Origin: Bacteroidota bacterium
GTDB taxonomy: Bacteria > Bacteroidota > Bacteroidia > Flavobacteriales_D > Crocinitomicaceae
Direction of reading: 5' to 3'
Assembly: GCA_016192075.1 (NCBI GenBank)
Contig: JACPUU010000016.1
Coordinates: 156,182-220,181 of the forward strand
DNA length: 64,000 nucleotides
Position 1 is the stretch's first letter. Every line of letters begins with the position of its first letter. Positions 1 through 8,607 of this stretch are shown in pieces. The notes under the pieces were generated by a model. It had not been told where the DNA came from, ran no database searches, and saw nothing but the letters and a program-made list of their open reading frames with translations. Both the position numbers and the translations under genes were made by a program.

Positions 1-1
1 A

Positions 2-298
2 ACCAATCCGGATGATCAGTTTAAAATAGGTTCCTTGCTGAATGCTGAACTGGACCTTGGTGAAAAAGAGGGTTATTTTGTCCCTGAAACGGCTGTTGTC
101 AGCCTGGGAAATAAGCAGGCGGTTTTTATAAAACAAGACCACATTTTTGTTTCCAGGATTGTTCACACCGGCATGAAGCGTGACGGCCTGGTTGAAATAA
201 TTTCAGGAATCAGTGAAGGTGAAAAAATTGCTGTCAACGCTCAAATGATGGTTGACAGCGAAAGTTTTATCAAAATACCGGTTGAAAATAAAGAGTAA
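2..298 (+). CDS. C-terminal end of an efflux RND periplasmic adaptor (partial)
   Basis: The reading frame is open from the window edge, so the start lies upstream. The visible part matches the last beta-barrel and membrane-proximal domain of HlyD/CusB-type membrane fusion proteins: a segment with FVPETAVVSLGNKQAVFI, then a G-V-like strand, then the typical ending in which residues 'GISEGEKIAVNAQMMVDSES' follow. Such adaptors link an inner-membrane RND pump to an outer-membrane channel in the periplasm. The next gene, 24 bases downstream, is another adaptor of the same superfamily, so this is the tail of a heavy-metal (copper/silver or zinc/cobalt type) efflux operon. The metal cannot be deduced from this fragment. 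Confidence 0.8.
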   Translation, partial: TNPDDQFKIGSLLNAELDLGEKEGYFVPETAVVSLGNKQAVFIKQDHIFVSRIVHTGMKRDGLVEIISGISEGEKIAVNAQMMVDSESFIKIPVENKE

Positions 299-322
299 AA
301 AATAAACGAAAATTTTGAGCAC

Positions 323-1555
323 ATGATTTCAGAAGCAGCCATAAAAAAAATAAGAACGGGTCTACTGTCAGTTTTTTTGATGGGTATTGGTTTAACCACA
401 AGTTGCACAAATCCTGAATCTCAGAATGAAGCCAATGTGGTTTACACCTGTTCCATGGATCCCCAGGTCAGAGAATACAAACCCGGAAACTGCCCTATTT
501 GCAAAATGCCGCTTACACCCGTTGCTACCGACAAAACAACGGCTCCCAATGAACTTAAATTAAGTGATCAGCAGATTTTGCTGGGGAATATTTCTACAGA
601 TACGGTCAGGGAACAGGTATTGGGCAACGAATTGATTCTTACCGGCGCACTGGTTGAAAACCAGGACCAGGTTACGACTATCAGTTCCAGGGTTTCGGGC
701 AGAATTGATAATTTGTACGTGAAAACGCCGGGCCAGAAAGTTGCGGTGGGTCAAACACTTTACACCATTTACAGTGAAGAACTTTTGCTGGCGTTGAATG
801 AATTGAAACTGGCTCTTGAAAAGAAAAAGAATCTGCCCCCGGGCATAGTCGATAGTGATCGCATAATCCGCAGTTCGAAAAACAAACTTATGCTGTTTGG
901 TCTTACCGGTGATCAGATTACAGCGCTCACCACAGCTAAAGATTTACCGGATCGTATTCCCGTTTATAGCCAGGTAACGGGAGTTGTTTCGGTAATTAAT
1001 GTTACTGAGGGAAGTTATGTCAGCACCGGCACCGAACTAATGTCGCTTTCTGATTATTCAACGCTATGGGCCCAGGCTGAAATTTTTTCAGAAGACATGC
1101 TGCGCATAAAACAGGGAATGCCGGTGGTGGTTTCAATACCGGCACTCAATAACCTGGAACTAAAAGGAACCATTTCATTAATTAACCCGTCACTGGATCA
1201 AAACACCAAATTGGGATTGGTACGTGTTTTAATTGAAAACAAAGAGCACCTGCTGAAACCGGGTTTACAGGCAAATTTTTCAATTGTCTATGATTCTTAT
1301 GCGGCAATTGCCATTCCTACAAACGCAATTATTTTCGATGAAGACGGTGCAACGGTTTGGGTACAGTCCGGCCCCAATTCATTTCAGAGTAAAATGGTGG
1401 AACCGGGTGCAGAATCAAACGGATTTACAGAAATTAAAAAAGGAATTTCCGTTGGCGAAACCGTTGTTATTACAGGGGCCTATTTACTGAATAGTGAATT
1501 TATTTTTCAAAAAGGAACCGGCGTTATGAGTGGTCACGATATGGAGCACATGTGA
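323..1555 (+). CDS. CusB-like efflux adaptor lipoprotein with heavy-metal-binding domain
   Basis: 410 residues. A hydrophobic leader ends in a lipobox-like TTSC, so the mature protein is probably a lipoprotein. Directly after it comes a heavy-metal-binding domain with the pattern YTCSMDPQV...GNCPICKMPL, typical of CusB/CusF-associated proteins. A HlyD-type hairpin with two half-lipoyl motifs (around RVSGRIDNLYV and VYSQVTGVVSVINV) and a C-terminal beta-barrel/MP domain follow. It should act in the periplasm as the adaptor of a tripartite RND metal pump and may accept metal directly through the Cys/Met-rich N-terminal domain. It follows another adaptor end by 24 bases, and the C-terminus is Met/His-rich (MSGHDMEHM), fitting copper or silver. 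The RND pump gene itself must lie upstream of the window. Confidence 0.85.
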   Translation: MISEAAIKKIRTGLLSVFLMGIGLTTSCTNPESQNEANVVYTCSMDPQVREYKPGNCPICKMPLTPVATDKTTAPNELKLSDQQILLGNISTDTVREQVLGNELILTGALVENQDQVTTISSRVSGRIDNLYVKTPGQKVAVGQTLYTIYSEELLLALNELKLALEKKKNLPPGIVDSDRIIRSSKNKLMLFGLTGDQITALTTAKDLPDRIPVYSQVTGVVSVINVTEGSYVSTGTELMSLSDYSTLWAQAEIFSEDMLRIKQGMPVVVSIPALNNLELKGTISLINPSLDQNTKLGLVRVLIENKEHLLKPGLQANFSIVYDSYAAIAIPTNAIIFDEDGATVWVQSGPNSFQSKMVEPGAESNGFTEIKKGISVGETVVITGAYLLNSEFIFQKGTGVMSGHDMEHM

Positions 1556-2045
1556 GTCATAACGTAAAACCCATTGTGCTTTCTGAGCGCAGCCAAGAAG
1601 TTACTGCTAAAATCTAAACAGATTTTAAGTAACTATTAGGAAATTTTATTTCGAGAAGTAGTACTCTCATCAGCCTCTACCGTGTCATCATTTTGCTTTC
1701 CCGCAACGCTTGCGCCGAAGCCAGATCGCGGAGATTTTTCTGTAGATAAGGCGAAGATTTGTTTTGCATATAATAGCAATCTGCGTGTTCTGCGCATTTT
1801 ATCTGCGTCGCGATACTTCGCGATCTGCGGGAGAATAGAGCTCTTCCTTTGAAGGTAAAACAACAAACGGTTACTATGAGGTCCGTAAATTAGTTATAAC
1901 CCTTGTTTTGCTAACCGCCGTATTCATGCTCCCTCATCAATCAATTATTAGATTCCTAAAAGTGGGTGAAAAGAACGGTATGATTTGAATCATGTTTTCA
2001 GATTCAGGGGAGCCGGAACTTTCGGTCAATTCTAAAAACAGATGT
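1556..2045. other. Intergenic region, no convincing gene
   Basis: About 490 bases between the adaptor and the beta-propeller lipoprotein. Open frames here (for example a leftward one over 1636-1866) have no recognisable protein features and odd composition. A stretch near 1578-1600 (tttctgagcgcagccaagaag) resembles a stretch near 35950-35970 (tttctgagcgcagcgaagaaa), so part of this gap is dispersed repeat debris. No clear terminator or promoter was recognised. Confidence 0.5.
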
Positions 2046-3107
2046 ATGATAAGGCCTGAGAAAAGAAAACACAGCATAAAATTTATAGCAGCAGGATTCG
2101 TTTTGATGGTACTTGTTACCGGTTGCAAAAAAGATCATTGCCGGGGTAACGTGGACGAAAAAATTTTTGTTGCCAATGAAGAATCCGGAACCATTTCGGT
2201 AATTGATGCTGCCTCTGGCGACGTTGTAAAAACAGTTGACCTGGGCTACAAGGGAAACATGTATATGGCACACAATGTTCAGAGCGCTCCTGATCATCAA
2301 ACCGTTTGGGTAACTGCAGTACCAATGGAAGAGGGAGCAGAGGAATATGCCATTGTAATGAACAGCCGCCGTGAAGGAAGCCTGGATTTTATTCCGCTTG
2401 GTGAAGAGCAGCATGTTGCGCACGTGGTTCTTGACAATGAATCAGCCTTTGCATACGTTACCGGAAATGAGAGCGGTCAGGTGATAAAAATTGATGCCAA
2501 AAGAAAACAAGAGGTTGACCGGTTTGATTTAGGTGCTGATGCTGGTCCGCATGGGCTGCGGTTTATGGATGGCAAATTATATGTGGCATGTATGAATTCG
2601 CATGAACTGGCAATTATCGATATTTCAACAAGCACGGTAACTAAAATTCCGGTTGGGGGAATTGCCGTTCAGACAGCCGTTTTACCCACCTTGCAGGCTG
2701 TGTATGTTTCAGTATATGATTTGAAACAAGTGGTGCGGTATGATCTTTCAACCGGTGATACCACCATCGTTCCGCTTCCGGCTGATTCAAAAGGACCAAT
2801 TCAGTTGTATCCATCGCCTGACAACGCGCGGGTGTATGTTTGTGACCAGGGCATGGTGTACGGGAATCCGGTATCCAACAAACTTTACGTCATTGACACT
2901 TATACCAACACGGTTGTTTCAACGGTAACAGTTGGCAATGGTGCGCATGGGGTTGTTACAACTGCAGACGGATCCAAAATCATTGTTACAAACCTGGCTG
3001 ACAATACCGTTTCTATTATTGATGCGGCTACGCTGACTGTTGACAAAACCATTAAGGTGGGTACATCACCCAATGGCGTTACAACCGTGCCGTGTGAATG
3101 TGATTAG
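2046..3107 (+). CDS. YVTN/YncE-type beta-propeller lipoprotein
   Basis: 353 residues from the ATG at 2046; an upstream in-frame start would place a polar stretch before the signal peptide, so the later one is preferred. The leader ends with a lipobox (LVTGCKK), so it is a predicted SpII lipoprotein. The mature part contains repeated blades of the YVTN family: IFVANEESGTISVIDAASGDVVKTV, then further strands such as KIIVTNLADNTVSIIDAAT, roughly seven blades. YncE-like propellers sit in the periplasm or on the cell surface; their ligands are varied and often unknown. It is next to metal-efflux genes, and a similar protein near a copper pump could be a metal-handling accessory, but that is inference. 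Confidence 0.8.
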   Translation: MIRPEKRKHSIKFIAAGFVLMVLVTGCKKDHCRGNVDEKIFVANEESGTISVIDAASGDVVKTVDLGYKGNMYMAHNVQSAPDHQTVWVTAVPMEEGAEEYAIVMNSRREGSLDFIPLGEEQHVAHVVLDNESAFAYVTGNESGQVIKIDAKRKQEVDRFDLGADAGPHGLRFMDGKLYVACMNSHELAIIDISTSTVTKIPVGGIAVQTAVLPTLQAVYVSVYDLKQVVRYDLSTGDTTIVPLPADSKGPIQLYPSPDNARVYVCDQGMVYGNPVSNKLYVIDTYTNTVVSTVTVGNGAHGVVTTADGSKIIVTNLADNTVSIIDAATLTVDKTIKVGTSPNGVTTVPCECD

Positions 3108-3187
3108 CTGAACAGCGCGTCATAAAGTCATGTTTTTTCGTGATTGGTGTCATTCAGGGTGAATCCATCCGGGTGCATCTTTGTAGT

Positions 3188-3631
3188 ATGCGGGCACTTT
3201 TAATTACACTGTTGGTTTTTCTTGGAATTGGGGCTATTGCCGGCGGCGGATTATTGATACTTGCCCCGGATGGAGCCCTGCTGGGAATGCCTTTGTCCGT
3301 TTTGGAAAAATCACCCTTTACCAATTTTCGTGTGCCCGGCATTATTCTGTTCCTGGTTTTAGGTTTGTTTCCGCTAATTGTTGCCATAGGCTTGCTCAAA
3401 AAAAAGCATGCTGCTCTGGCTGAAAAACTCAACCTGCTGCCTGATATGCATTGGTCCTGGACCTTTAGCCTGTATGCCGCATTTGCTGACATTCTGTGGA
3501 TCCAGTTTCAGATGCAATTGATACAATCGGTTTCATGGCTGCACACATCGTATGTATTTCTGGGGCTTGCTATTTTGATAACGGCGCTTATGCCGCAGGT
3601 CAGAAATTTTTACAGAAAAAATGCGCCCTGA
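3188..3631 (+). CDS. Four-helix integral membrane protein, unknown
   Basis: 147 residues from the ATG at 3188. Hydrophobicity shows about four membrane segments: residues 2-25, 47-68, 92-113 and 118-140. No catalytic motif is visible. I chose this start because it begins the first hydrophobic helix directly; the sequence CATCTTTG 12 bases upstream resembles the Bacteroidota -7 element (TAnnTTTG), giving a very short leader. Small proteins of this layout are common in Bacteroidota and are annotated as hypothetical. Confidence 0.6.
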   Translation: MRALLITLLVFLGIGAIAGGGLLILAPDGALLGMPLSVLEKSPFTNFRVPGIILFLVLGLFPLIVAIGLLKKKHAALAEKLNLLPDMHWSWTFSLYAAFADILWIQFQMQLIQSVSWLHTSYVFLGLAILITALMPQVRNFYRKNAP

Positions 3632-3672
3632 CACGAGCCAATTAATCCAGGTCAAATCGTAAAAAAAAACGT

Positions 3673-3855
3673 ATGAAAAAAGAAATAAAACAATACGGTC
3701 CAAACAACACCGTTTACGGAATGGGGTTTATTGGTGCTGCCATTTATTACATTTCCATTGCAACCGGTTTTTGGATGGGTGTACTGGGATTTTTAAAAGC
3801 CATCGTCTGGCCGGTTTTCCTGGTCTATGAAGCACTGAATGCATTAGGCGCCTGA
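3673..3855 (+). CDS. Small membrane protein (60 aa), unknown
   Basis: 60 residues with a charged N-terminus (MKKEIKQYGPNNTVYG) and two adjoining hydrophobic stretches (about 17-32 and 35-55). The pattern of a Gly/Trp-containing hairpin is found in small bacterial membrane proteins of unknown role. It begins 41 bases after the previous membrane-protein gene in the same direction, so co-transcription is likely. The start is supported by an A-rich stretch before ATG rather than by a strong Shine-Dalgarno sequence, as usual in this phylum. Confidence 0.6.
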   Translation: MKKEIKQYGPNNTVYGMGFIGAAIYYISIATGFWMGVLGFLKAIVWPVFLVYEALNALGA

Positions 3856-4079
3856 AAATTCGGTGCCTGATTTTCTTTCAATGCACAGATTCTGAAATGC
3901 ATGCTGGTTGTGGCAGAAATGTTTGGAAGCATTCCTTGAAACTGGCTTTTATTCGCTAAATTGGGTAAAGCATGCAGGATATTATTACGCGCTATTTGGT
4001 ACAAAAGGTGTTTTCAATTACAGCCGGTTGTCGTTAGCCGTGTACTAGTTGTACCTGTAAAAAACAGAAGATCCGTAAA

Positions 4080-4928
4080 ATGAATCTGAAAAAATCAATT
4101 GACATACAAGGCCACCGTGGTGCGCGCGGGCTCTATCCTGAAAACACGCTTACCGCATTTATAGAAGCGGTAAAACTCGGTGTTCATACGCTTGAAATGG
4201 ATGTAGTAATCTCGGCTGATCAGCAAGTGGTTGTATCCCATGAACCCTGGATGAATGAGGCGTTTTGTGCGCAGCCTGATGGAAAAGCGGTAGAAAAAAA
4301 TGCGCGTGAAAAATACAACCTCTATAAAATGACCTATGCAGAAATTGCTGCATTTGATTGCGGAAAAATGGGCAACCCAAAGTTTCCGCAGCAAAAAAAA
4401 ATGCCCGCACATAAACCGTTGCTGCATGAAGTAATCACCCGGGTAGAAACCTTTCTGAAAGAAAATAAACTGCCATTAATTACGTATAACATAGAAATTA
4501 AAAGTGATCCGGCTGATGATTTAGTCTTTCAGCCTGACCCGGCAACGTTTGTTCGCCTGTTGTATACGGAGCTTAAAAAGCACACCTGTATGGACCGCAT
4601 TTACCTGCAATCGTTCGATGTCCGGATTTTGCAGGAAATCAAAATAACCGATCCAAAAATGAGAATGGCGTTGTTGGTTGAGAACCGTGAGGGACTTCAA
4701 AAAAACCTAAATAATCTTGGGTTTAAGCCAGAAATGTACAGCCCTTATTTTCAACTGGTGAATGAAGATTTGATTGAGCAACTGAAACAGATGAACATCA
4801 AACTCATTCCCTGGACAGTGAATGAAATTTCAGACATGAAACGTTTGTTGACCTTGGGTGTTGACGGTATTATTACCGATTACCCGGACAGGTTGATTGC
4901 GTTATTGAAAACAGATGCATCCGCTTAA
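4080..4928 (+). CDS. glpQ: Glycerophosphodiester phosphodiesterase
   Basis: 282 residues, GDPD family. The N-terminus has the catalytic pattern GHRGARGLYPENTLTAF, then E-x-D metal ligands in HTLEMDVV and the second catalytic histidine in VSHEPW; the C-terminal part has IPWTVNE and DGIITDYPD, which close the TIM barrel. It hydrolyses glycerophosphodiesters to glycerol-3-phosphate and an alcohol. There is no signal peptide, so it is predicted to be cytoplasmic. It lies 24 bases before glycerol-3-phosphate dehydrogenase in the same direction, and the pair would funnel phospholipid head-group glycerol-3-phosphate into central metabolism. Confidence 0.92.
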   Translation: MNLKKSIDIQGHRGARGLYPENTLTAFIEAVKLGVHTLEMDVVISADQQVVVSHEPWMNEAFCAQPDGKAVEKNAREKYNLYKMTYAEIAAFDCGKMGNPKFPQQKKMPAHKPLLHEVITRVETFLKENKLPLITYNIEIKSDPADDLVFQPDPATFVRLLYTELKKHTCMDRIYLQSFDVRILQEIKITDPKMRMALLVENREGLQKNLNNLGFKPEMYSPYFQLVNEDLIEQLKQMNIKLIPWTVNEISDMKRLLTLGVDGIITDYPDRLIALLKTDASA

Positions 4929-4952
4929 AAATTATTCGTCTAAATTCGTGAC

Positions 4953-6626
4953 ATGAATTCCTTTTCAGCAAAAAACAGGGCAGGTAACAGTGAACGTTTG
5001 CGCAACACGTACTTTGACCTGGTTATTGTTGGCGGCGGCATTACCGGCGCGGGTATTGCTTTGGACGCAACCTCGCGCGGACTCAGTGTTGCGCTGATTG
5101 AAATGCAGGATTTTGCTGCGGGCACCTCTGGCCGCTCTACCAAACTTATTCACGGCGGCTTACGATACCTGAAGCAGGGCGAATTCAGACTGGTGGCTGA
5201 GGTAGGGAAGGAGCGGGAAATTATTCACAGCATTGCACCGCATCTGACCAGACCAGAAAAAATGTTGCTGCCTATTGTAAAAGGTGGCTCCCTGGGCAGG
5301 TTTTCAGCTCGCCTGGGAATGACGCTGTACGAGTGGCTGGCCGGTGTAAAAAAAAGTGAACGGCACCAGGTGCTCAGTCAGGCAGATGCTCTTCGCGCCG
5401 AACCTTTGCTGAATAAAGAAACCCTGTTGGGCGGTATACTGTTTTACGAGTACCGCACCGATGATGCCCGTTTAACCATTGAGGTAATGAAAGAAGCAGC
5501 TGAACGCGGTGCGTGTTGTTTGAACTACATGAAGGCATCGGGCTTTTTGTACACCACTGATTCATCCGGTAAAAAAGAAAAAATAGCAGGCGTTCAGGCC
5601 ATCGATCAGTCAACCGGTGAGTCGTTTGAAATTAAAGGCCGGTGTGTGGTCAATGCCGGTGGCCCATGGGTAGATGAACTTGATAACCTGGACCGGAAAA
5701 ACAAATTACAGCGGCTGCATATTACAAAAGGAGTTCACCTGGTGATGGATGAAAAAAAGCTGCCGGTAAAACAAGCGGTTTATTTTGATACGCCCGACAA
5801 GCGGATGATTTTTGTTATTCCACGCAACCAAAAAATATACATTGGTACAACTGATACGTCGTATAAAGGAGACCTCATCAATCCGCAACTGAATACGGCA
5901 GATAAAAAGTACCTGGTTGATTGTGTCAACCGGTTTTTTCAAACCAGCAAACTTTCTGAAGCAGACATTGAATCTTCCTGGGTGGGGTTGCGGCCCCTCA
6001 TTCACAAAGCGGGGAAAGGTCCTTCCGAAATTTCACGGAAAGATGAATTGTTTATCAGTGATACCGGTTTGATTACCATTGCCGGTGGAAAATTAACCGG
6101 TTACCGGAAAATGGCAGAACGGGTGGTAAACCGCGTTTCAGAAAAAATAAAATCCGTTGAAAACAAACCTATTTCTGAATGCGTCACCGGTGATATCAAA
6201 CTTTCGGGTGGTAAAATAAACGACAATCAACCTTTTTCTGAATACATCAAAATCAAAGTGGTTGAAGCTGTTGCAATGGGTATTCCGGCTGATGCGGCTG
6301 AGCGTGCGATCCGGCAGTACGGTTCAAATGCAACTGAACTTTTTAAATACATGGTGCAGCTGAATCAGCAGGAACAGCATGAATTGCCGCTGGCGTTAAG
6401 AGCGCAGTTAATGTATGGCATTGAGCAGGAAATGTGCCTGACACCGTCAGATTTTTTTATTCGTCGCACCGGCCAGCTTTATTTTGATATTGAAACGGTG
6501 CGCAAATGGAAAACACCGCTTGTTATGTACATGCAGCATATTTTAGGGTTTAGTGATGATACCCGGGAGCGTTACATGCATGACCTGGAGTGTACATTAA
6601 AAAGCTGCTCCGGGAAAGGTGCATAA
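4953..6626 (+). CDS. glpD: Aerobic glycerol-3-phosphate dehydrogenase (FAD)
   Basis: 557 residues, the usual length of GlpD. An FAD-binding Rossmann motif (VIVGGGITGAGIALDATSRG) is near residue 25, followed by the family signatures SGRSTKLIHGGLRYL and, further on, GGKLTGYRKMAE. The C-terminal cap domain (residues about 420-550) with a run of helices is present. It oxidises glycerol-3-phosphate to dihydroxyacetone phosphate and passes electrons to quinone at the inner membrane. The neighbouring phosphodiesterase gene supplies its substrate. No glycerol kinase or facilitator is adjacent, so the operon seems directed at lipid-derived substrate rather than free glycerol. Confidence 0.95.
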   Translation: MNSFSAKNRAGNSERLRNTYFDLVIVGGGITGAGIALDATSRGLSVALIEMQDFAAGTSGRSTKLIHGGLRYLKQGEFRLVAEVGKEREIIHSIAPHLTRPEKMLLPIVKGGSLGRFSARLGMTLYEWLAGVKKSERHQVLSQADALRAEPLLNKETLLGGILFYEYRTDDARLTIEVMKEAAERGACCLNYMKASGFLYTTDSSGKKEKIAGVQAIDQSTGESFEIKGRCVVNAGGPWVDELDNLDRKNKLQRLHITKGVHLVMDEKKLPVKQAVYFDTPDKRMIFVIPRNQKIYIGTTDTSYKGDLINPQLNTADKKYLVDCVNRFFQTSKLSEADIESSWVGLRPLIHKAGKGPSEISRKDELFISDTGLITIAGGKLTGYRKMAERVVNRVSEKIKSVENKPISECVTGDIKLSGGKINDNQPFSEYIKIKVVEAVAMGIPADAAERAIRQYGSNATELFKYMVQLNQQEQHELPLALRAQLMYGIEQEMCLTPSDFFIRRTGQLYFDIETVRKWKTPLVMYMQHILGFSDDTRERYMHDLECTLKSCSGKGA

Positions 6627-6721
6627 TCGTTGTTGAAAAATGGGTTCGGGCGCCCGGCCAACATACACAGCCTATCAGGGAAATGCGCAGCTTTTTGCAG
6701 TTAAACAACGTGAGACCTGAA

Positions 6722-6808
6722 CAAAAAAAGCGGCAACCGATACAAATGAAGATGCATTTTTTTGTACTAACCTAAAATCATAAAGAGTTTCAGCTGCATC
6801 GGTTGCCG
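6722..6808 (-). terminator. Intrinsic terminator with a long loop, for the dioxygenase gene
   Basis: On the minus strand, CGGCAACCGAT (6798-6808) pairs with ATCGGTTGCCG (6731-6741), extended by a few more pairs, and is followed by a run of seven T. The loop of about 55 bases is unusually long. It lies just after the leftward dioxygenase gene stop. Confidence 0.65.
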
Positions 6809-6816
6809 ATAGTTAT

Positions 6817-7848
6817 TCAGGTATTCTTAATCATCTTTTTTGATTGTGAAAAAGTGCCAACCAGGTTTGTTACTTTTAACCGGTACGTATAAATCCCATC
6901 TGCATAATAGCTTGTATTCAGCAAAATATTCTGTGAGCCTGCTGTCAGATTTTTCAGTTCAACCTGGTCAATCAGCCTTCCTGTCGTATCAAAAACAAAA
7001 AGTGTTACATCTGACGGTTGAACAAGGTTAAAAGAAACGGTGGTTGTTTCAGAAAAGGGATTCGGGTAGTTGTTCAGGTTTCCAAACTGTCCGCCGGTTT
7101 CAAGTTCTGTTGCTGAAATACCAAGCAACGTTCCACTTACGGCAACCTCTTTATAGGCAACATATCCTGCACTGGTATCACCGGTTACATCCATTAATTC
7201 GTCTGAATACGAATCACTGAAAACCATGTCATTGGTATTGGTAAATGAATTGGTTCCGCTGGTTGCATAGTATGCATTAACGGTTGTATTTATTGAATCA
7301 GGGAATGCAAGCTGTGAAGTTGTGACCAGTGTTGTTCCGTTAAAAACCTGGATATGAACATGTGTTGCTCTTGGTGTATACCAGCCCGGATAAATGCTGG
7401 TAAACGTTACCTCACCATTTGAGTCTGTGTATTGAATTCCCCTTAACCAGGTTGTTCCGCCAAAATCCTGGGTGCCGTCTATGCCTGGTTGGTCATCGTA
7501 TGCTGAATAATATCCACGTTTGTTGCAATGCCAGATGTCTACCCGCAAGCCTGAGACACCGGAGCAGGCATCGTCTGCATTGACAATTTTGAATGTTAAT
7601 GTTAAGGGAATACCATCCTGTGTACCTTCTGTAATTTCAGATCTGACAAGGGTTGATGTGCTGATTGTGCCGGGTGCCGGATAAGGGCCTGCGGTTTCTT
7701 CCGGTACAGCGGTACAGGTTGCGCGGTCAAGCAATTCCTGGTTTGTTGGTTCATCCAGTAAACTTTTTGCCAATGCCGGGGCTGCAACAGCGCTCACTGT
7801 AACTATGCCCATGTTTCTCAGAAATTCTTTACGATTCATTTTTTTCAT
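6817..7848 (-). CDS. Secreted intradiol ring-cleavage dioxygenase-like protein with T9SS sorting domain
   Basis: 343 residues. The N-terminus (MKKMNRKEFLRNMGIVTVSAVAAPALA) is a signal peptide. Residues 45-170 match the intradiol dioxygenase fold: CTAVPEETAGPYPAPG, then DIWHCNKRGYYSAYDD (Tyr ligand candidate) and YPGWYTPRATHVHIQV, giving the Tyr-x5-His-x-His set that binds non-haem Fe(III) in protocatechuate/catechol dioxygenases. The C-terminus (from about 265, NNYPNPFSETTTVSF to KKMIKN) is a type IX secretion sorting domain, so the enzyme should be exported and attached to the cell surface. The role could be cleavage of aromatic compounds outside the cell; the substrate is unknown, and close homologues have often not been assayed. 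Confidence 0.85.
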   Translation of the reverse strand: MKKMNRKEFLRNMGIVTVSAVAAPALAKSLLDEPTNQELLDRATCTAVPEETAGPYPAPGTISTSTLVRSEITEGTQDGIPLTLTFKIVNADDACSGVSGLRVDIWHCNKRGYYSAYDDQPGIDGTQDFGGTTWLRGIQYTDSNGEVTFTSIYPGWYTPRATHVHIQVFNGTTLVTTSQLAFPDSINTTVNAYYATSGTNSFTNTNDMVFSDSYSDELMDVTGDTSAGYVAYKEVAVSGTLLGISATELETGGQFGNLNNYPNPFSETTTVSFNLVQPSDVTLFVFDTTGRLIDQVELKNLTAGSQNILLNTSYYADGIYTYRLKVTNLVGTFSQSKKMIKNT

Positions 7849-7932
7849 ACCTGTAGTAATTTGACAGAGACAAAAAACCGGAATTTCAGAATATCGTGCA
7901 AAAAAAAGAGATGAACCCGCTTTTTTATGCGG

Positions 7933-8607
7933 TCAACGCCCCAGTTTGTCCATAACGGTCTCCTTAAAAGATTCGCCGACAGGAATTCTTTGATCTTCTA
8001 TTTCAATCATTCGGGAAGATACCGAACGGATAAATTTTGTCTGTACAATGAAGGACCGGTGAACTTGCATAAACTGGTCGGGCTGAAGATAGCTGAGTAT
8101 GTTTTTCAGCGTCATGCGCGTAACCAGTTTGCGGTTATTGGTGAGGTTAATTTTCAGATAATCACCCAGACTTTCAATAAAGAGAATTTCGGCAACGTTT
8201 ACCCTTACTGTTTTTGAATCGGCCCGCACAAAAATGGATTCTCCGCTCACCCCGTTTTTGGTATTAATTACCTTTTGTACGGCAAGTGCAAACCGTTCCG
8301 GTGAAATTGGTTTTACAAGGTAATCAATCGCTTCTACCTCAAAGGCGTGAACAGCATATTCTGCAAATGCGGTGGTGAAAATGACAAGCGGTTTAGATAC
8401 CAGGTTCCGGTAAAAATCAACACCATTGCCCGAGGGCATGTTAATGTCTAAAAAAATCAGGTCAACCGGGCGTTTTCTCAAAAAGCGTTCAGCTTCTGCG
8501 TGTGACTGGTACGTATGCAGCAGGCTGATTTCGGAAATGGACGCACAATACGCTGAAATTACTTTGAGCGACAAGGGTTCATCATCTATTGCTATGGCTG
8601 TGATCAT
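7933..8607 (-). CDS. LytTR-family response regulator
   Basis: 224 residues. The receiver domain occupies about 1-120, with acidic pocket DDE near residues 8-10, phospho-acceptor Asp in LIFLDINMPSGNG, the conserved Thr/Ser in IFTTAF and the Lys in YLVKPI. A LytTR DNA-binding domain follows (about 125-222: IFVRADSKTVRVNVAEILFIESLGDYLKI, then FMQVHRSFIV). Its start overlaps the end of the upstream sensor kinase gene by 26 bases, so the two are translationally coupled. Its targets are not visible from this window. Confidence 0.93.
   Translation of the reverse strand: MITAIAIDDEPLSLKVISAYCASISEISLLHTYQSHAEAERFLRKRPVDLIFLDINMPSGNGVDFYRNLVSKPLVIFTTAFAEYAVHAFEVEAIDYLVKPISPERFALAVQKVINTKNGVSGESIFVRADSKTVRVNVAEILFIESLGDYLKINLTNNRKLVTRMTLKNILSYLQPDQFMQVHRSFIVQTKFIRSVSSRMIEIEDQRIPVGESFKETVMDKLGR

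Noticed and set aside
1636..1866. Leftward open frame of 76 codons
   Set aside because: No protein features, biased composition and overlap with repeat debris; treated as intergenic.
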